A stretch of DNA of 20,373 nt from contig JAFGJR010000332.1 in NCBI GenBank assembly GCA_016928975.1, positions 1-20,373 on the forward strand, given 5' to 3'. A program made the translations under genes and the position numbers. This document shows, one piece after another, positions 8,023-15,335 of this stretch (position 1 is the first letter of the stretch; each line of letters begins with the position of its first letter). The notes beneath the pieces were generated by a model. The model saw only the letters and a list, made by a program, of their open reading frames with translations. It did no database searches and was not told the origin of the DNA. This DNA is from Sedimentisphaerales bacterium (lineage in GTDB: Bacteria; Planctomycetota; Phycisphaerae; Sedimentisphaerales; SG8-4).

Positions 8023-8679
8023 CTAATCGTCATCGCTGACCAGTGTGGTTCCGTCAGGGCTGAGCACGTTCCCGGCCCAGGCCCGCAGAGCGACAGTGAT
8101 CTCATATGGATGTACAGCGCCATTCTCGCTCAGGCCGAACGAGATGGTGAGCCGCCGAGTGCGCGTGTACGGCGCATCCGCCGGCTCTCTATACAAAGTA
8201 AACTGTACGTTCTGGCAGGCGGGAATCAAAGGGGCGTACGTCTCGGTGTATCTGGACACGAGCCACGCCTTCATCGTGGCCAGGGTCAGCGAGGGCAGAG
8301 AGTAGGAGTCGCTTTGTCCCGCCGCAAACTGGCACAATCGCAGAGTGTCGCGATTGTCGCCCCTCTCGATATAGACAAGCTCATCCACGTTAATAACGCC
8401 GTCATTATTGGCATCCGCTTGCCAGACGGCCAGATCGTTGCCCGGAGCGGCGCAGATCAGCTTGCAGTTGTGGACCAGGTCCGCGATCCACAATCGCGCC
8501 TGGCGGAGTTGTGCCTCTTTGAGGGTGGTGTCGTCACTGGCCCGGCTGGCACTGCTCATGGCAAATGCCAGGGTGGCCACGGCCGACAGTAGGACGCCCG
8601 TGACCACCAAGGCGATCAAAAGCTCGACCAGGGTGAAGGCCTTTGTGTTGCTCATCGTCTTCGTCAGCCGTGGTTCCAT
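8023..8679 (-). CDS. PilW/GspJ-like prepilin with an EF-hand loop
   Basis: This minor prepilin has the class III motif A|FTLVELLIALVVTGVLLSAVATLAF. Ala replaces Gly at the cleavage position, and Glu lies at +5. The helix of the first 60 residues and the later beta-rich part fit PilW/GspJ, which form the tip complex with PilV/GspI and PilX/GspK. A canonical EF-hand loop, DANNDGVINVDE, supplies Asp1, Asn3, Asp5, Gly6, Ile8 and Glu12, and could bind calcium. The frame is open up to a GTG at 8763, which overlaps the stop of the PilV-like gene by 4 bp. The intervening 28 codons look non-structural. ATGs at 8679 and 8655 give normal leader lengths (about 14 and 6 residues before the cleavage site). 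None has a strong Shine-Dalgarno, and I give 8679 as a compromise. The gene lies 17 bp upstream of the LamG-pilin gene. Confidence 0.83.
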   Translation of the reverse strand: MEPRLTKTMSNTKAFTLVELLIALVVTGVLLSAVATLAFAMSSASRASDDTTLKEAQLRQARLWIADLVHNCKLICAAPGNDLAVWQADANNDGVINVDELVYIERGDNRDTLRLCQFAAGQSDSYSLPSLTLATMKAWLVSRYTETYAPLIPACQNVQFTLYREPADAPYTRTRRLTISFGLSENGAVHPYEITVALRAWAGNVLSPDGTTLVSDDD

Positions 8680-8759
8680 AGATCCAGTTTCGTGAACCGA
8701 AAGCGGACTCGGAATGACGGGGGCCAGACGCAAGGCCCACCCTGGTCGAGCCGGACTGC

Positions 8760-9212
8760 TCACCGGCTGATCAGCCGGTCAACAGCCGCTATTTGCTTTC
8801 CCCGATAGTACACTCGCACACGGGCGAGAATGAAGTTGGCGGGTACAGGCGCCCCGCTCTGTTGGGGCATGTACACCTTCTGACACGATACGTCTCTGCT
8901 GTAATTCGCGTAGATTGGATCCGTGAAAGTGGTGCCGCTTGCGTCCTTCACCTGCCCCTGCCCCTCCGTGTAGCCGTGCCAAGTGCCAACGATCTGATCG
9001 AACGGCGTGGTGATGATCCGCTCGAGCAGGTCATTGGCCAGACCGGCCGCCAGAGACCTGTGCAAACCCTCCGCCTGGACGGAAGCTCCGTCGGCGAAGG
9101 GCAGCAGCACACCGGCTGCCGCCATGCCCAGGATCACCATGGCCACCGTCACCTCGGGCAGGGTGAAACCGAGGCCGGAACGTCTATGCCTCTTGCATGA
9201 CTCAGAAGTCAT
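8760..9212 (-). CDS. PilV/GspI-like prepilin (minor pilin)
   Basis: The 150-residue prepilin has the leader MTSESCKRHRRSGLG and cleavage motif G|FTLPEVTVAMVILGMAAAGVLLP. Glu lies at +5, and Pro replaces the more common Val or Ile at +4, as in many PilV/GspI proteins. The continuation, in which GLHRSLAAGLANDLLERI follows the hydrophobic helix, matches PilV/GspI, where a helix ends in 'A..LA.dlLErI'. The C-terminal part is a small beta head ending in a RVRVYYRGKQIAAVDRLI strand. A GGAG lies 9 nt before the ATG. The gene overlaps the preceding pilin gene by 11 bp and its stop overlaps the next frame's GTG. In both pili and type II systems this subunit helps nucleate the fibre. Confidence 0.87.
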   Translation of the reverse strand: MTSESCKRHRRSGLGFTLPEVTVAMVILGMAAAGVLLPFADGASVQAEGLHRSLAAGLANDLLERIITTPFDQIVGTWHGYTEGQGQVKDASGTTFTDPIYANYSRDVSCQKVYMPQQSGAPVPANFILARVRVYYRGKQIAAVDRLISR

Positions 9213-9708
9213 AGTACGCTACTCCTCGGCCTGTGCTGCCCGTGTTGTCCGGGCGGATCTCCCCGGTCTGGGGCTTGCAGATCCACCCGTGACTGTCATC
9301 GGCGGCGGCAGGAAAGGCTTGACCATTGGCAAGCATCTCAACCGTGTCTTTTCCGTTGAACGGATTCGCGGGTATTCGAGACAAGTAAGGCCCATAGGGG
9401 AATCCAGGCGTGCCGACGGCGGCCGTCTGGCCCGAGACGTCACTTGATAACATTGCCTGGTCTCTGAAGGCCGCGTCGGTTGGCGCCGCGGCGGGATTGC
9501 CGCCCGGATAACCGGGGGCGACCTCCAGATGCTGGCTCGCGTAAATCAGGACGAATCGCCGAAGCAGACCCAAATCGGAAGCCAGCGCACTTTCTTTTGC
9601 CGGAGTCGTGGCATTCGAGAAGGACGGTACCACGATGGCAGCCAGGACGCCAAGCAAGACCACCACAATCAGGATCTCCACCAGCGTGAAGGCTCTTGCT
9701 CGTTTCAT
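9202..9708 (-). CDS. Second GspG-like prepilin
   Basis: The prepilin has a six-residue leader ending in Ala, then FTLVEILIVVVLLGVLAAIVVPSF. The frame starts GTG-ATG; AAGGG lies 6 nt before the ATG at 9708, so that start is used (168 residues). It is clearly a paralogue of the major pilin encoded just upstream. Both have 'A.....LRRFVLIY' or 'TVRSQIELYKVQH' helices, a YGPYLxxIPxNPF segment (about residues 107-118 here) and a GWICKPQTGEIRPDN-type ending. In GspG-like pilins this region forms the C-terminal loop. It lies beyond an intrinsic terminator from the major pilin gene, so it is likely made in smaller amounts and may be a minor or alternative subunit. It overlaps the PilV-like gene by 11 bp. 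Confidence 0.87.
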   Translation of the reverse strand: MKRARAFTLVEILIVVVLLGVLAAIVVPSFSNATTPAKESALASDLGLLRRFVLIYASQHLEVAPGYPGGNPAAAPTDAAFRDQAMLSSDVSGQTAAVGTPGFPYGPYLSRIPANPFNGKDTVEMLANGQAFPAAADDSHGWICKPQTGEIRPDNTGSTGRGVAYYDF

Positions 9709-9743
9709 CACTGACCCTTTCTTGTGTTGAATTGCTATTCAGC

Positions 9744-9792
9744 AAAAAAGGCTGACCGGCCTGAGGCGACTGCCTGGACCACGGTCAGCCTT
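9744..9792 (-). terminator. Intrinsic terminator after the major pilin gene
   Basis: On the minus strand a perfect 10-bp stem, AAGGCTGACC (9792-9783) pairing with GGTCAGCCTT (9757-9748), encloses a 25-nt loop. The paired TT at the end of the stem is followed at once by four more T residues (9747-9744), giving a six-T tract. It lies 80 bp after the major pilin stop and 36 bp before the next pilin start. This would cap the abundant pilin transcript and leave a fraction to read through into the minor-pilin genes. Confidence 0.85.
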
Positions 9793-9871
9793 GATGTCCG
9801 TTTCGTACATACGGCCACGCTGCGCCGTTCACACCTCACGGTTCAGACGCGGCGTTGGGCCGTATGGACCA

Positions 9872-10312
9872 TTAGTAGGTGGCGTGTGCCGTATCATCCG
9901 CGTTGAACGCGCCGGTGCTGCTGTTGAAATACCAGGCGGTGTTGCCGCCGGCCGGGCTACCGGTGCCAACCTCGACCGTGTTGGTATCGGTGAACGGGTT
10001 CTTCGGAATGCACTGCAGATACGGACCGTAGTCATACGGGGCCGTGGCATCGACGGCTCCCGCCAGGGTCGTGCCGCCGCACATGGCCTTCGTGAACGAG
10101 ACACCGCTTACCGTTCCCGGCATGGTGTCATTGTGCTGCACCTTGTACAGCTCGATCTGGGAACGAACGGTCTGCAGGTCGCTGCACAGCGAGGACAGCT
10201 TGGCCTCGGTGCTCGCCTCGGTGAACTGCGGGATGACGATCGCGGCCAGGATGCCCAGGATGACCACGACGATCAGAATTTCGACCAATGTGAAGCCTCT
10301 TTTGGCTCTCAT
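9872..10312 (-). CDS. Major GspG-like prepilin (probable shaft subunit)
   Basis: The 146-residue prepilin has the shortest and most typical leader in the locus, MRAKRG, cleaved before FTLVEILIVVVILGILAAIVIPQF. Glu at +5 of the mature protein is the residue used in subunit docking. After the helix come KLSSLCSDLQTVRSQIELYKVQHND and the C-terminal YGPYLQCIPKNPFTDTNTV and AWYFNSSTGAFNAD segments, as in GspG-like pilins found across many phyla. It has three Cys (43, 78, 101), two of which could pair. Evidence that it is the major subunit is contextual: it has the best Shine-Dalgarno of the locus (AGGAGG, 7 nt), is monocistronic by virtue of the terminator downstream, and is first in the cluster with a 342-bp leader region. 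It could equally be the pseudopilus subunit of a secretion system. Confidence 0.9.
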   Translation of the reverse strand: MRAKRGFTLVEILIVVVILGILAAIVIPQFTEASTEAKLSSLCSDLQTVRSQIELYKVQHNDTMPGTVSGVSFTKAMCGGTTLAGAVDATAPYDYGPYLQCIPKNPFTDTNTVEVGTGSPAGGNTAWYFNSSTGAFNADDTAHATY

Positions 10313-10654
10313 TTGTGTTCCTCCTCAGTGTGGGAACGAGTTTGTGATCTTGATTAAGTACGAAAGAGCTGCCTTTTTTCTACTCTCGATATCGACGGAA
10401 TCGACGTGCTACTTGATTGCTTTTGCGTGGGCCGCTGGTCCTCCAAAACGGTGCTCTTTGACATGACTCCGACTGAAGCTACTTCGTCATTTCCGGTTGG
10501 TTGTCGCACATTGGAGCCTGTAAGGTGCAGTCGGAACAAGGGCCCGTCTGCGTTATCTGCGGCTCCTGCTCAGTCCAAACAAACCATATGGAATGCAACG
10601 CCACATGCAAACTGCCGAAGCAGAAAAAAAACGTCGAGATGGATTCCGCGAACG
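10313..10654 (-). other. 342-bp upstream region of the major pilin gene
   Basis: This lies between tsaE and the major pilin gene and must hold the pilin promoter if the pilin is not transcribed from tsaE. I looked for sigma-70 and sigma-54 (GG-N10-GC) promoters and found no convincing match; a TACTTAAT sequence near 10350 lacks a good -35. A run of eight T on the minus strand just after the tsaE stop (around 10625-10632) is not preceded by a strong stem, so no terminator is called. A 61-codon frame at 10354-10539 has no family resemblance. Confidence 0.35.
10320..10325 (-). promoter_or_regulatory. Strong ribosome-binding site of the major pilin
   Basis: The minus strand reads AGGAGG with a 7-nt spacer to the ATG at 10312. 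It is the closest match to the anti-Shine-Dalgarno consensus among the pilin genes, consistent with high expression. Confidence 0.75.
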
Positions 10655-11104
10655 CTACTCCACGCGGATATAGGGAGGCAGGTTCCGAATGCGGAGGGTC
10701 CTGGTGTGCTCGCCGGCGTGGGCCAGCGCGATGCGGACCAGGTCGATTCCACCGATGGCAGACTCGATTTTATCCGCCCATTCGATCAACACGGTCGATT
10801 CCGGATAACAGAAATCGTCGAAGCCGAGCCTCTCGAATTCCGCGACGGAATCGAGGCGATAGGCGTCGATATGATAGAGGTCGAACCGGCCCTCATACTC
10901 GTTGACGATGACGAATGTGGGGCTCGTAACGCTCCTGAGGTCCTCCGCGCCGGCCCCGGCGGCGATTCCCTTGATCAGACGCGTCTTGCCGCTGCCCAGG
11001 GGCCCGGTAATGGCGAACACTTCTCCGCCCCGGAGCTGGCGGCCGATCGTTCGGCCCAGCTCCACTGTCTGCTCCGGTGAATCGGATGTGAGTGTCAGTT
11101 CCAT
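10655..11104 (-). CDS. tsaE: TsaE, ATPase of tRNA t6A synthesis
   Basis: TsaE (YjeE) is the P-loop ATPase that works with TsaB and TsaD to put threonylcarbamoyl on A37 of ANN-decoding tRNAs in the cytoplasm. The 149-residue length is normal. The motifs are clear: Walker A GPLGSGKT at about residues 34-41, the switch-like SVTSPTFVIVNEY at about 58-70, HIDAYRL at about 78-84, and LIEWADKI at about 106-113, where Glu-Trp is the family hallmark. The ATG at 11104 is 9 bp after the stop of the lyase gene, so the two may be co-transcribed, though no functional link is apparent. tsaB and tsaD are not in the window. Nothing looks truncated. Confidence 0.95.
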   Translation of the reverse strand: MELTLTSDSPEQTVELGRTIGRQLRGGEVFAITGPLGSGKTRLIKGIAAGAGAEDLRSVTSPTFVIVNEYEGRFDLYHIDAYRLDSVAEFERLGFDDFCYPESTVLIEWADKIESAIGGIDLVRIALAHAGEHTRTLRIRNLPPYIRVE

Positions 11105-11113
11105 AGACCGTTC

Positions 11114-12787
11114 TTACCGGGGCCTCCGCTCGGCTGATCCGCCAAGCTGGGCAGGATAATAGTAGCCCATAGTCTGGGCGACGACACCCATGCGATACTG
11201 ATGGTCATGGAGAAGGCAGGGGCGCCGCTCTTGTGTGGGGATCGTGGTCGAGTAGATGCGCAGCTCGCCCGGCACGCACGTGATAACCTCCTCTCGGGAA
11301 TCGCCCAGGCAGTCCATCACGGCGATCACGCGCCCTTCAATCGGCTGAATCGCCGCCCCACCCCAGTCCTGAACGGCCTTGCCGGTGATCACTTCTTTCT
11401 GCGGGTCCGCGTCCCACCAGAGTGCTCGCGGCGTCAACGACCCCTTCTCGCGGAACGCAATGAGATCGCCGGAGGCACTGTACAGCCACCGCTTCGGATC
11501 GTCGCGCTCGCCGGCGAAGACCTCCATACCGGCGTAGTCCGCGAGGACATCGGCGGCCATCCCCTGGCCGTGAAGATGGAACGTCGGCTCCTTGTGGGCC
11601 CAGAGCTTGCGGCCCGTCGCCGCATCGACGACGCACATGCCGTCGGTCTTCTGCCTCGATTCAAAGCCATAGAAGACTTCAAGCCCCGGATTGTCCGGAT
11701 TGATCTCCGCAACGTAGCAGACGTCCGGGTGTCCCATTTCCAGGGTCCACAGTCCCTTGCCGGTGTCGTCGAGAACCGCGGCGCCGATCACCAGCTCGTC
11801 ACGTCCATCGCGGTCCACGTCCGCCGTAATCAGGCCATGAGAGCCTTGCCCCGCGTACTTCTTCTGCTCCTGCGTCGAGTCCCAGTACCAGATCGTATTG
11901 AAGTCCTTGTCCAACGCCTGCGTTTTGATGATCTGGTAGGTCCCCCGCTGCATGATCAATGACGGCGTCTTGCCATCGAGGTACGCGACGGTGAGGAAGT
12001 TGCGGCAGTAGTAGTTGTAGTCGGTGAATCCCTCCCTGCTCAGCCACGGCGTCTTCGCAACGACCTGACCTGTCTCCCCATCCAGCTTCACCAAGTGCTC
12101 CGGCCCCGTCTGCACGAGCCCTTTCTCATCCCGCGGGTCGCCCTCCCCCGCCTTGCAGTACACCTCCGCCCTGCCGTCGCCATCGACGTCATAGACCACC
12201 CACGGCGAATACCAGATCCCCGCCTCGATGGACCAGCCCATGTCGTAGCGCCACAGCATCGTGCCGTCGAGCCGGTACGCCTCGATCTTGTACGTCGTCG
12301 TGCTCTTCTTCCAGTAGCCGGGTTTCTGATATGGGTCCGTATTGAAATCCGGCTGCTTGATCAGATACTCCAGCGCCCCGTCCCCATCCAGGTCCCCCAC
12401 CCCGACCTTCTGAAAATCGTAGTTCCCGCTCAACGTGATGCTCACATATGGCTTGGGCGGCTCCGATAGCCGAAGAGAGAGGTCTTGCTGCCCGGTGCGA
12501 CTGCTCGTCATAAGGTAATACTGACACGCATTGGACCAAGGCTTGCCGTGGACAAAGCAAGTCTGACGGTATTCCTTGCCACTGAGAACAGCTATGGCAG
12601 ACGCTTGGGAAAAGACATCTCTGTAGCAGACTCTGAATGTGATATCCGGCGGGTCTTCCTGGAGCAACCGCCAACTCAGAAACACGGAGCCATCGTCGCG
12701 CTGAATCGCAACGAGCCCTCGATCCAAGTCCTCCGCCGCGACTGTCGAAACCAGCAAAATCAATATGACTGCCAGATACCTTCCCAC
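11114..12787 (-). CDS. Secreted PL11-like rhamnogalacturonan lyase
   Basis: The 557-residue protein starts at a GTG with GGAGG 8 nt upstream. A signal peptide (YLAVILILLVSTVAA, cleaved near residue 18) sends it out of the cytoplasm. The early DRGLVAIQRDDGSVFLSWRLLQEDP matches the N-terminal beta-domain opening of PL11 enzymes. The body is an eight-bladed-propeller-like sequence with calcium-binding Asp-rich loops: GDLDGDGALEYLIK (131-144), VYDVDGDGRAEVY (198-210) and TADVDRDGRDELVIG (321-335). PL11-type segments include GQGSHGLITADV, GHPDVCYVAEINPDNPGLEVFYGFE and, near the C-terminus, HQYRMGVVAQTMGYYYP. PL11 lyases cleave the rhamnose-galacturonate backbone of pectin by beta-elimination. I assign the family by motif memory. 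It may be a divergent clade with another polysaccharide substrate, since the metal and substrate residues were not checked by alignment. Confidence 0.8.
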   Translation of the reverse strand: MGRYLAVILILLVSTVAAEDLDRGLVAIQRDDGSVFLSWRLLQEDPPDITFRVCYRDVFSQASAIAVLSGKEYRQTCFVHGKPWSNACQYYLMTSSRTGQQDLSLRLSEPPKPYVSITLSGNYDFQKVGVGDLDGDGALEYLIKQPDFNTDPYQKPGYWKKSTTTYKIEAYRLDGTMLWRYDMGWSIEAGIWYSPWVVYDVDGDGRAEVYCKAGEGDPRDEKGLVQTGPEHLVKLDGETGQVVAKTPWLSREGFTDYNYYCRNFLTVAYLDGKTPSLIMQRGTYQIIKTQALDKDFNTIWYWDSTQEQKKYAGQGSHGLITADVDRDGRDELVIGAAVLDDTGKGLWTLEMGHPDVCYVAEINPDNPGLEVFYGFESRQKTDGMCVVDAATGRKLWAHKEPTFHLHGQGMAADVLADYAGMEVFAGERDDPKRWLYSASGDLIAFREKGSLTPRALWWDADPQKEVITGKAVQDWGGAAIQPIEGRVIAVMDCLGDSREEVITCVPGELRIYSTTIPTQERRPCLLHDHQYRMGVVAQTMGYYYPAQLGGSAERRPR

Positions 12788-12841
12788 AATTCCAACCTCC
12801 TACTGGTGATTTGGTAGCCAATTGGACTACACGTCTGACCT

Positions 12842-12914
12842 TGTCATTCCCGCGAAGGCGGGAATCCAGTATCTTCCGTGGCGTTCCTGGACCCCCGCCT
12901 GCGCGGGGGTGACA
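12842..12914. repeat. Inverted pair of REP-like palindromes
   Basis: Two 28-bp palindromic units face each other, at 12842-12869 (core ATTCCCGCGAAGGCGGGAAT) and 12887-12914 (core CCCCCGCCTGCGCGGGGG). Each can form a hairpin, and unit two is an imperfect inverted copy of unit one, with the shared ends TGTCA and CCAG. This is the arrangement of a bacterial interspersed mosaic element or small MITE, and related 'ATTCCCGCGAAGGCGGGAAT' repeats are common in many bacterial genomes. It fills the 166-bp gap between thiL and the lyase gene and could act as a transcript-stabilising or terminating structure. Confidence 0.8.
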
Positions 12915-12953
12915 TCACCACCTGCACTTGACCATTCAACCATCAGTGAATTT

Positions 12954-13883
12954 CTACGCATGCCTCTGCAAATGCTCGTAGCCATGCGGGTCCAAGTCTT
13001 GGGTCCGCCCGTCCGGCGTCCGGATTTGCATTCGTCCAACATCTGTGATTGTCCCGATCTTCGTGATCCGCAGAGGGTCATCCCAGGCCTTCTGCAGCAT
13101 GTCCCATTGCTCTGCACGTAGCGTGAAGAGCAACTCGAAATCCTCGCCGTCATTGATCGCGGCGCTCAGTGGATCAGTCTCCAGCTTCGCATCCTCTGAG
13201 ATCGGGATCGATGCAGCGTCGACCAGGGCTCCCACGCCGCTCTGGTCGCAAATTCGATTCAGGTCGCTGCTGAGTCCGTCGCTGAGGTCCATCATCGCGT
13301 TCAAAGTGACGAGGCTCGTCATCTTCAATGCCTCGCGCACTCGCGGCTCGAAGGACAGATGCTTGCCCCGGCCCGAGCCGCCGAGCGAGCCGGTCACACA
13401 GATCGCGTCGCCTACGCGAGCGCCGTTGCGACGGACCGGAGGGCTGTTGCCCGGTTTGCTCAGCATGGAGACGCAAATCGCGAAGGGCTCGTTGCCTCGC
13501 CAAGCGGTGATGTCCCCGCCCACGAGCGGACAATCGTACTTGTCCGCGGCCGACAGGATGCCCGCGTGCAGCTCCTTCAACTGTCGCTCGTTGAAGCCGG
13601 CAGGCAGCGCGACAGCTACGACCGCTGCCAGCGGGATCGTCGCCATCGCCGCACAATCGCTCAGACTGGCCGCCATCGACTTGTAGCCCACCTGATACAG
13701 CGTCGCCGTCCTCAGATCGAAATGTGTGCCGTCCAGCAGCATGTCCGTCGTGATAAGGACCGAAGCCCCGTGCGCCAAAGCGATCTGTGCCATATCATCG
13801 CCGATGCCGATGGGATACGCAGCCGCCGGCAGTTGCCTCTGCTGAGCAAACCAGCCCGTGATTTCATCTTCGGTGAGGCTCAT
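12954..13883 (-). CDS. thiL: Thiamine-monophosphate kinase ThiL
   Basis: ThiL phosphorylates thiamine monophosphate to thiamine pyrophosphate with ATP, the last step of cofactor synthesis, in the cytoplasm. The 309-residue length is usual, and the AIR-synthase-type motifs are in order: PIGIGDDMA (Asp-Asp metal site) at about residues 25-33, TTDMLLDGTHF at about 45-55, SLSDCAAMA at about 73-81, LVGGDITAW, NAMMDLSDGLSSDL and INDGEDFELLFTL. Family members normally have GDDAA and SDIAAMG, so the Met and Cys substitutions here are mild. The ATG overlaps the argH stop as ATGA (13883-13880), implying translational coupling with no obvious pathway link. No thi riboswitch was seen in the 17.4-kb minus-strand block. 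Confidence 0.95.
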   Translation of the reverse strand: MSLTEDEITGWFAQQRQLPAAAYPIGIGDDMAQIALAHGASVLITTDMLLDGTHFDLRTATLYQVGYKSMAASLSDCAAMATIPLAAVVAVALPAGFNERQLKELHAGILSAADKYDCPLVGGDITAWRGNEPFAICVSMLSKPGNSPPVRRNGARVGDAICVTGSLGGSGRGKHLSFEPRVREALKMTSLVTLNAMMDLSDGLSSDLNRICDQSGVGALVDAASIPISEDAKLETDPLSAAINDGEDFELLFTLRAEQWDMLQKAWDDPLRITKIGTITDVGRMQIRTPDGRTQDLDPHGYEHLQRHA

Positions 13884-15268
13884 TGCTTCGCCATGTGCTT
13901 CTTCCAGAATTCGATTTGCCGCCGCGTCTGCTCCGGACCGCTGGCGCCAACGGAGGCGTACCGCCGCACGACGTTCCGGGCGCCCAGATGGTCATAGACG
14001 TCGGCCTCGATGACGGATGAGCATTCCTTGAGCTGGTCCAGAGGAAGCTCCGCCAGCGACTTACCCTCCTTCTCGCAGCGGGCCACGAGGGTCCCGACGA
14101 CGCCGTGGGCCCTGCGGAACGGCACTCCCCTGCCCACGAGGTACTCCGCCAGCGCGGTGGCGTCGAGGAATCCGCCGTCCATACCGGCGGTGATCTGTCC
14201 AGTATTGAAAGCGGTGTGAGAGACAATCGCCGCGGCGATGTCGAGCGACTTGGCCGTCGTGTCGGCGGCCGAGAAGACGTGAATCTTGTCTTCCTGCAAG
14301 TCGCGATTGTATCCGGAGGGCTGGCCCTTGAGGATCGTGAGCATGGCCATCAGCGCCCCGTACACGCTGCCGGTCTTGGCTCGCATCAGCTCCAGGACGT
14401 CGGGGTTGCGCTTCTGGGGCATCATGCTCGACGACGTGCAGAACGCGTCGTCAATCCGAATGAACGCGAACTCGTTCGTCGAGAAAAGGATCCAGTCCTC
14501 GGCGAATCGCGAGAGGTGAGCCGCCACAAGGGCGCAGTCGAAGATGAACTCCGCACAGAAGTCCCGGTCGCTGACTGCGTCAATGCTGTTGCCGACGACG
14601 TCGATGAAGCCGAGCTGGCGGCTCGTGCTCTCGCGGTCGATGGCCAGCGTCGAGCCTGCGATGGCCCCGGCGCCGAGCGGCGAGGCGTTCAGCAGGCTTC
14701 GGCAGTTGCGCAGCCGCACGAAGTCCCGCTCCAGTTGCTCGACGAAGCTCAGCAGATAGGCGGCGATGACGATGGGCTGGGCCCGTTGCAGGTGCGTGTA
14801 GGCGGGCATCAGGTCCTCCGCGTGCTTGCCCGCCAGGCGCACGAAGGCATTTTGCAGGGCGACGATCTTGGCTTGCAGGCTCTCAATCTCGTCGCGCAAC
14901 CACAAGCGAATGTCGGTGGCGACCTGATCGTTGCGGCTGCGGGCCGTGTGGAGCTTCTGCCCCGGCTCGCCGATTCTCTCGATCAAAGCCGCCTCGATCG
15001 CCATGTGAATGTCCTCGCACGACTTGTCGAACTGGAATCGGCCCGCCTCGATGTCCTCGCTGATCGCGACCAGCCCGTCCTTGATCGCCTTCAATTCCGG
15101 CTGCGTGATGAACTTCTGCTCCGCCAGCATCGTCGCATGGGCGATGGAGCCGACAATGTCATACTTGTACAAACGCGTGTCGTAGGACAGGGACTCGACG
15201 TAATCGACCGTCAACTCATCCGGCTTGGTCGCCAGACGTTTCTCCCAGCTTCTCTGTGCATCAGCCAT
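13880..15268 (-). CDS. argH: Argininosuccinate lyase ArgH
   Basis: ArgH splits argininosuccinate into arginine and fumarate, the last step of arginine synthesis. From the ATG at 15268 it is 462 residues, close to the usual 457-470. The start is set by homology: MADAQRSWEKRL is the normal type of N-terminus, while the 83 codons further upstream lie over the antitoxin gene in another frame and are Arg/Ser-rich nonsense. Family motifs include HTARSRNDQVATD, AYTHLQRAQP, LGAGAIAGSTLAIDR and the catalytic loop SSMMPQKRNPD, whose first Ser is the general acid-base residue in the superfamily, then YNRDLQEDK. An AAGGAG lies 14 nt upstream, which is long but usable. It overlaps thiL by 4 bp. No argG or ARG-box was recognised nearby. 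Confidence 0.95.
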   Translation of the reverse strand: MADAQRSWEKRLATKPDELTVDYVESLSYDTRLYKYDIVGSIAHATMLAEQKFITQPELKAIKDGLVAISEDIEAGRFQFDKSCEDIHMAIEAALIERIGEPGQKLHTARSRNDQVATDIRLWLRDEIESLQAKIVALQNAFVRLAGKHAEDLMPAYTHLQRAQPIVIAAYLLSFVEQLERDFVRLRNCRSLLNASPLGAGAIAGSTLAIDRESTSRQLGFIDVVGNSIDAVSDRDFCAEFIFDCALVAAHLSRFAEDWILFSTNEFAFIRIDDAFCTSSSMMPQKRNPDVLELMRAKTGSVYGALMAMLTILKGQPSGYNRDLQEDKIHVFSAADTTAKSLDIAAAIVSHTAFNTGQITAGMDGGFLDATALAEYLVGRGVPFRRAHGVVGTLVARCEKEGKSLAELPLDQLKECSSVIEADVYDHLGARNVVRRYASVGASGPEQTRRQIEFWKKHMAKQ

Positions 15269-15335
15269 AAATCGTCCATCATCTCCTTTGAACCGCCCGG
15301 ACGGAGACAACGGGCCTCCCTCCGTGTACAACCTG

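Noticed and set aside
10354..10539. A 61-codon minus-strand frame in the major-pilin leader region
   Set aside because: It starts with TTG, its composition is Ser/Thr/Gln-rich with no motif, and it ends 42 bp before the pilin start. A leader peptide cannot be excluded but is not supported.
10620..10632. T8 run after tsaE as an intrinsic terminator
   Set aside because: No stable stem precedes the T-run on the minus strand; only a 3-bp hairpin is possible.
10501..10655. A Cys-rich plus-strand frame (CVICGSC ... HMECNATC) that looks zinc-finger-like
   Set aside because: It is short within the intergenic region and continues antisense through tsaE, has no good ribosome-binding site, and the Cys spacing matches no family I know.
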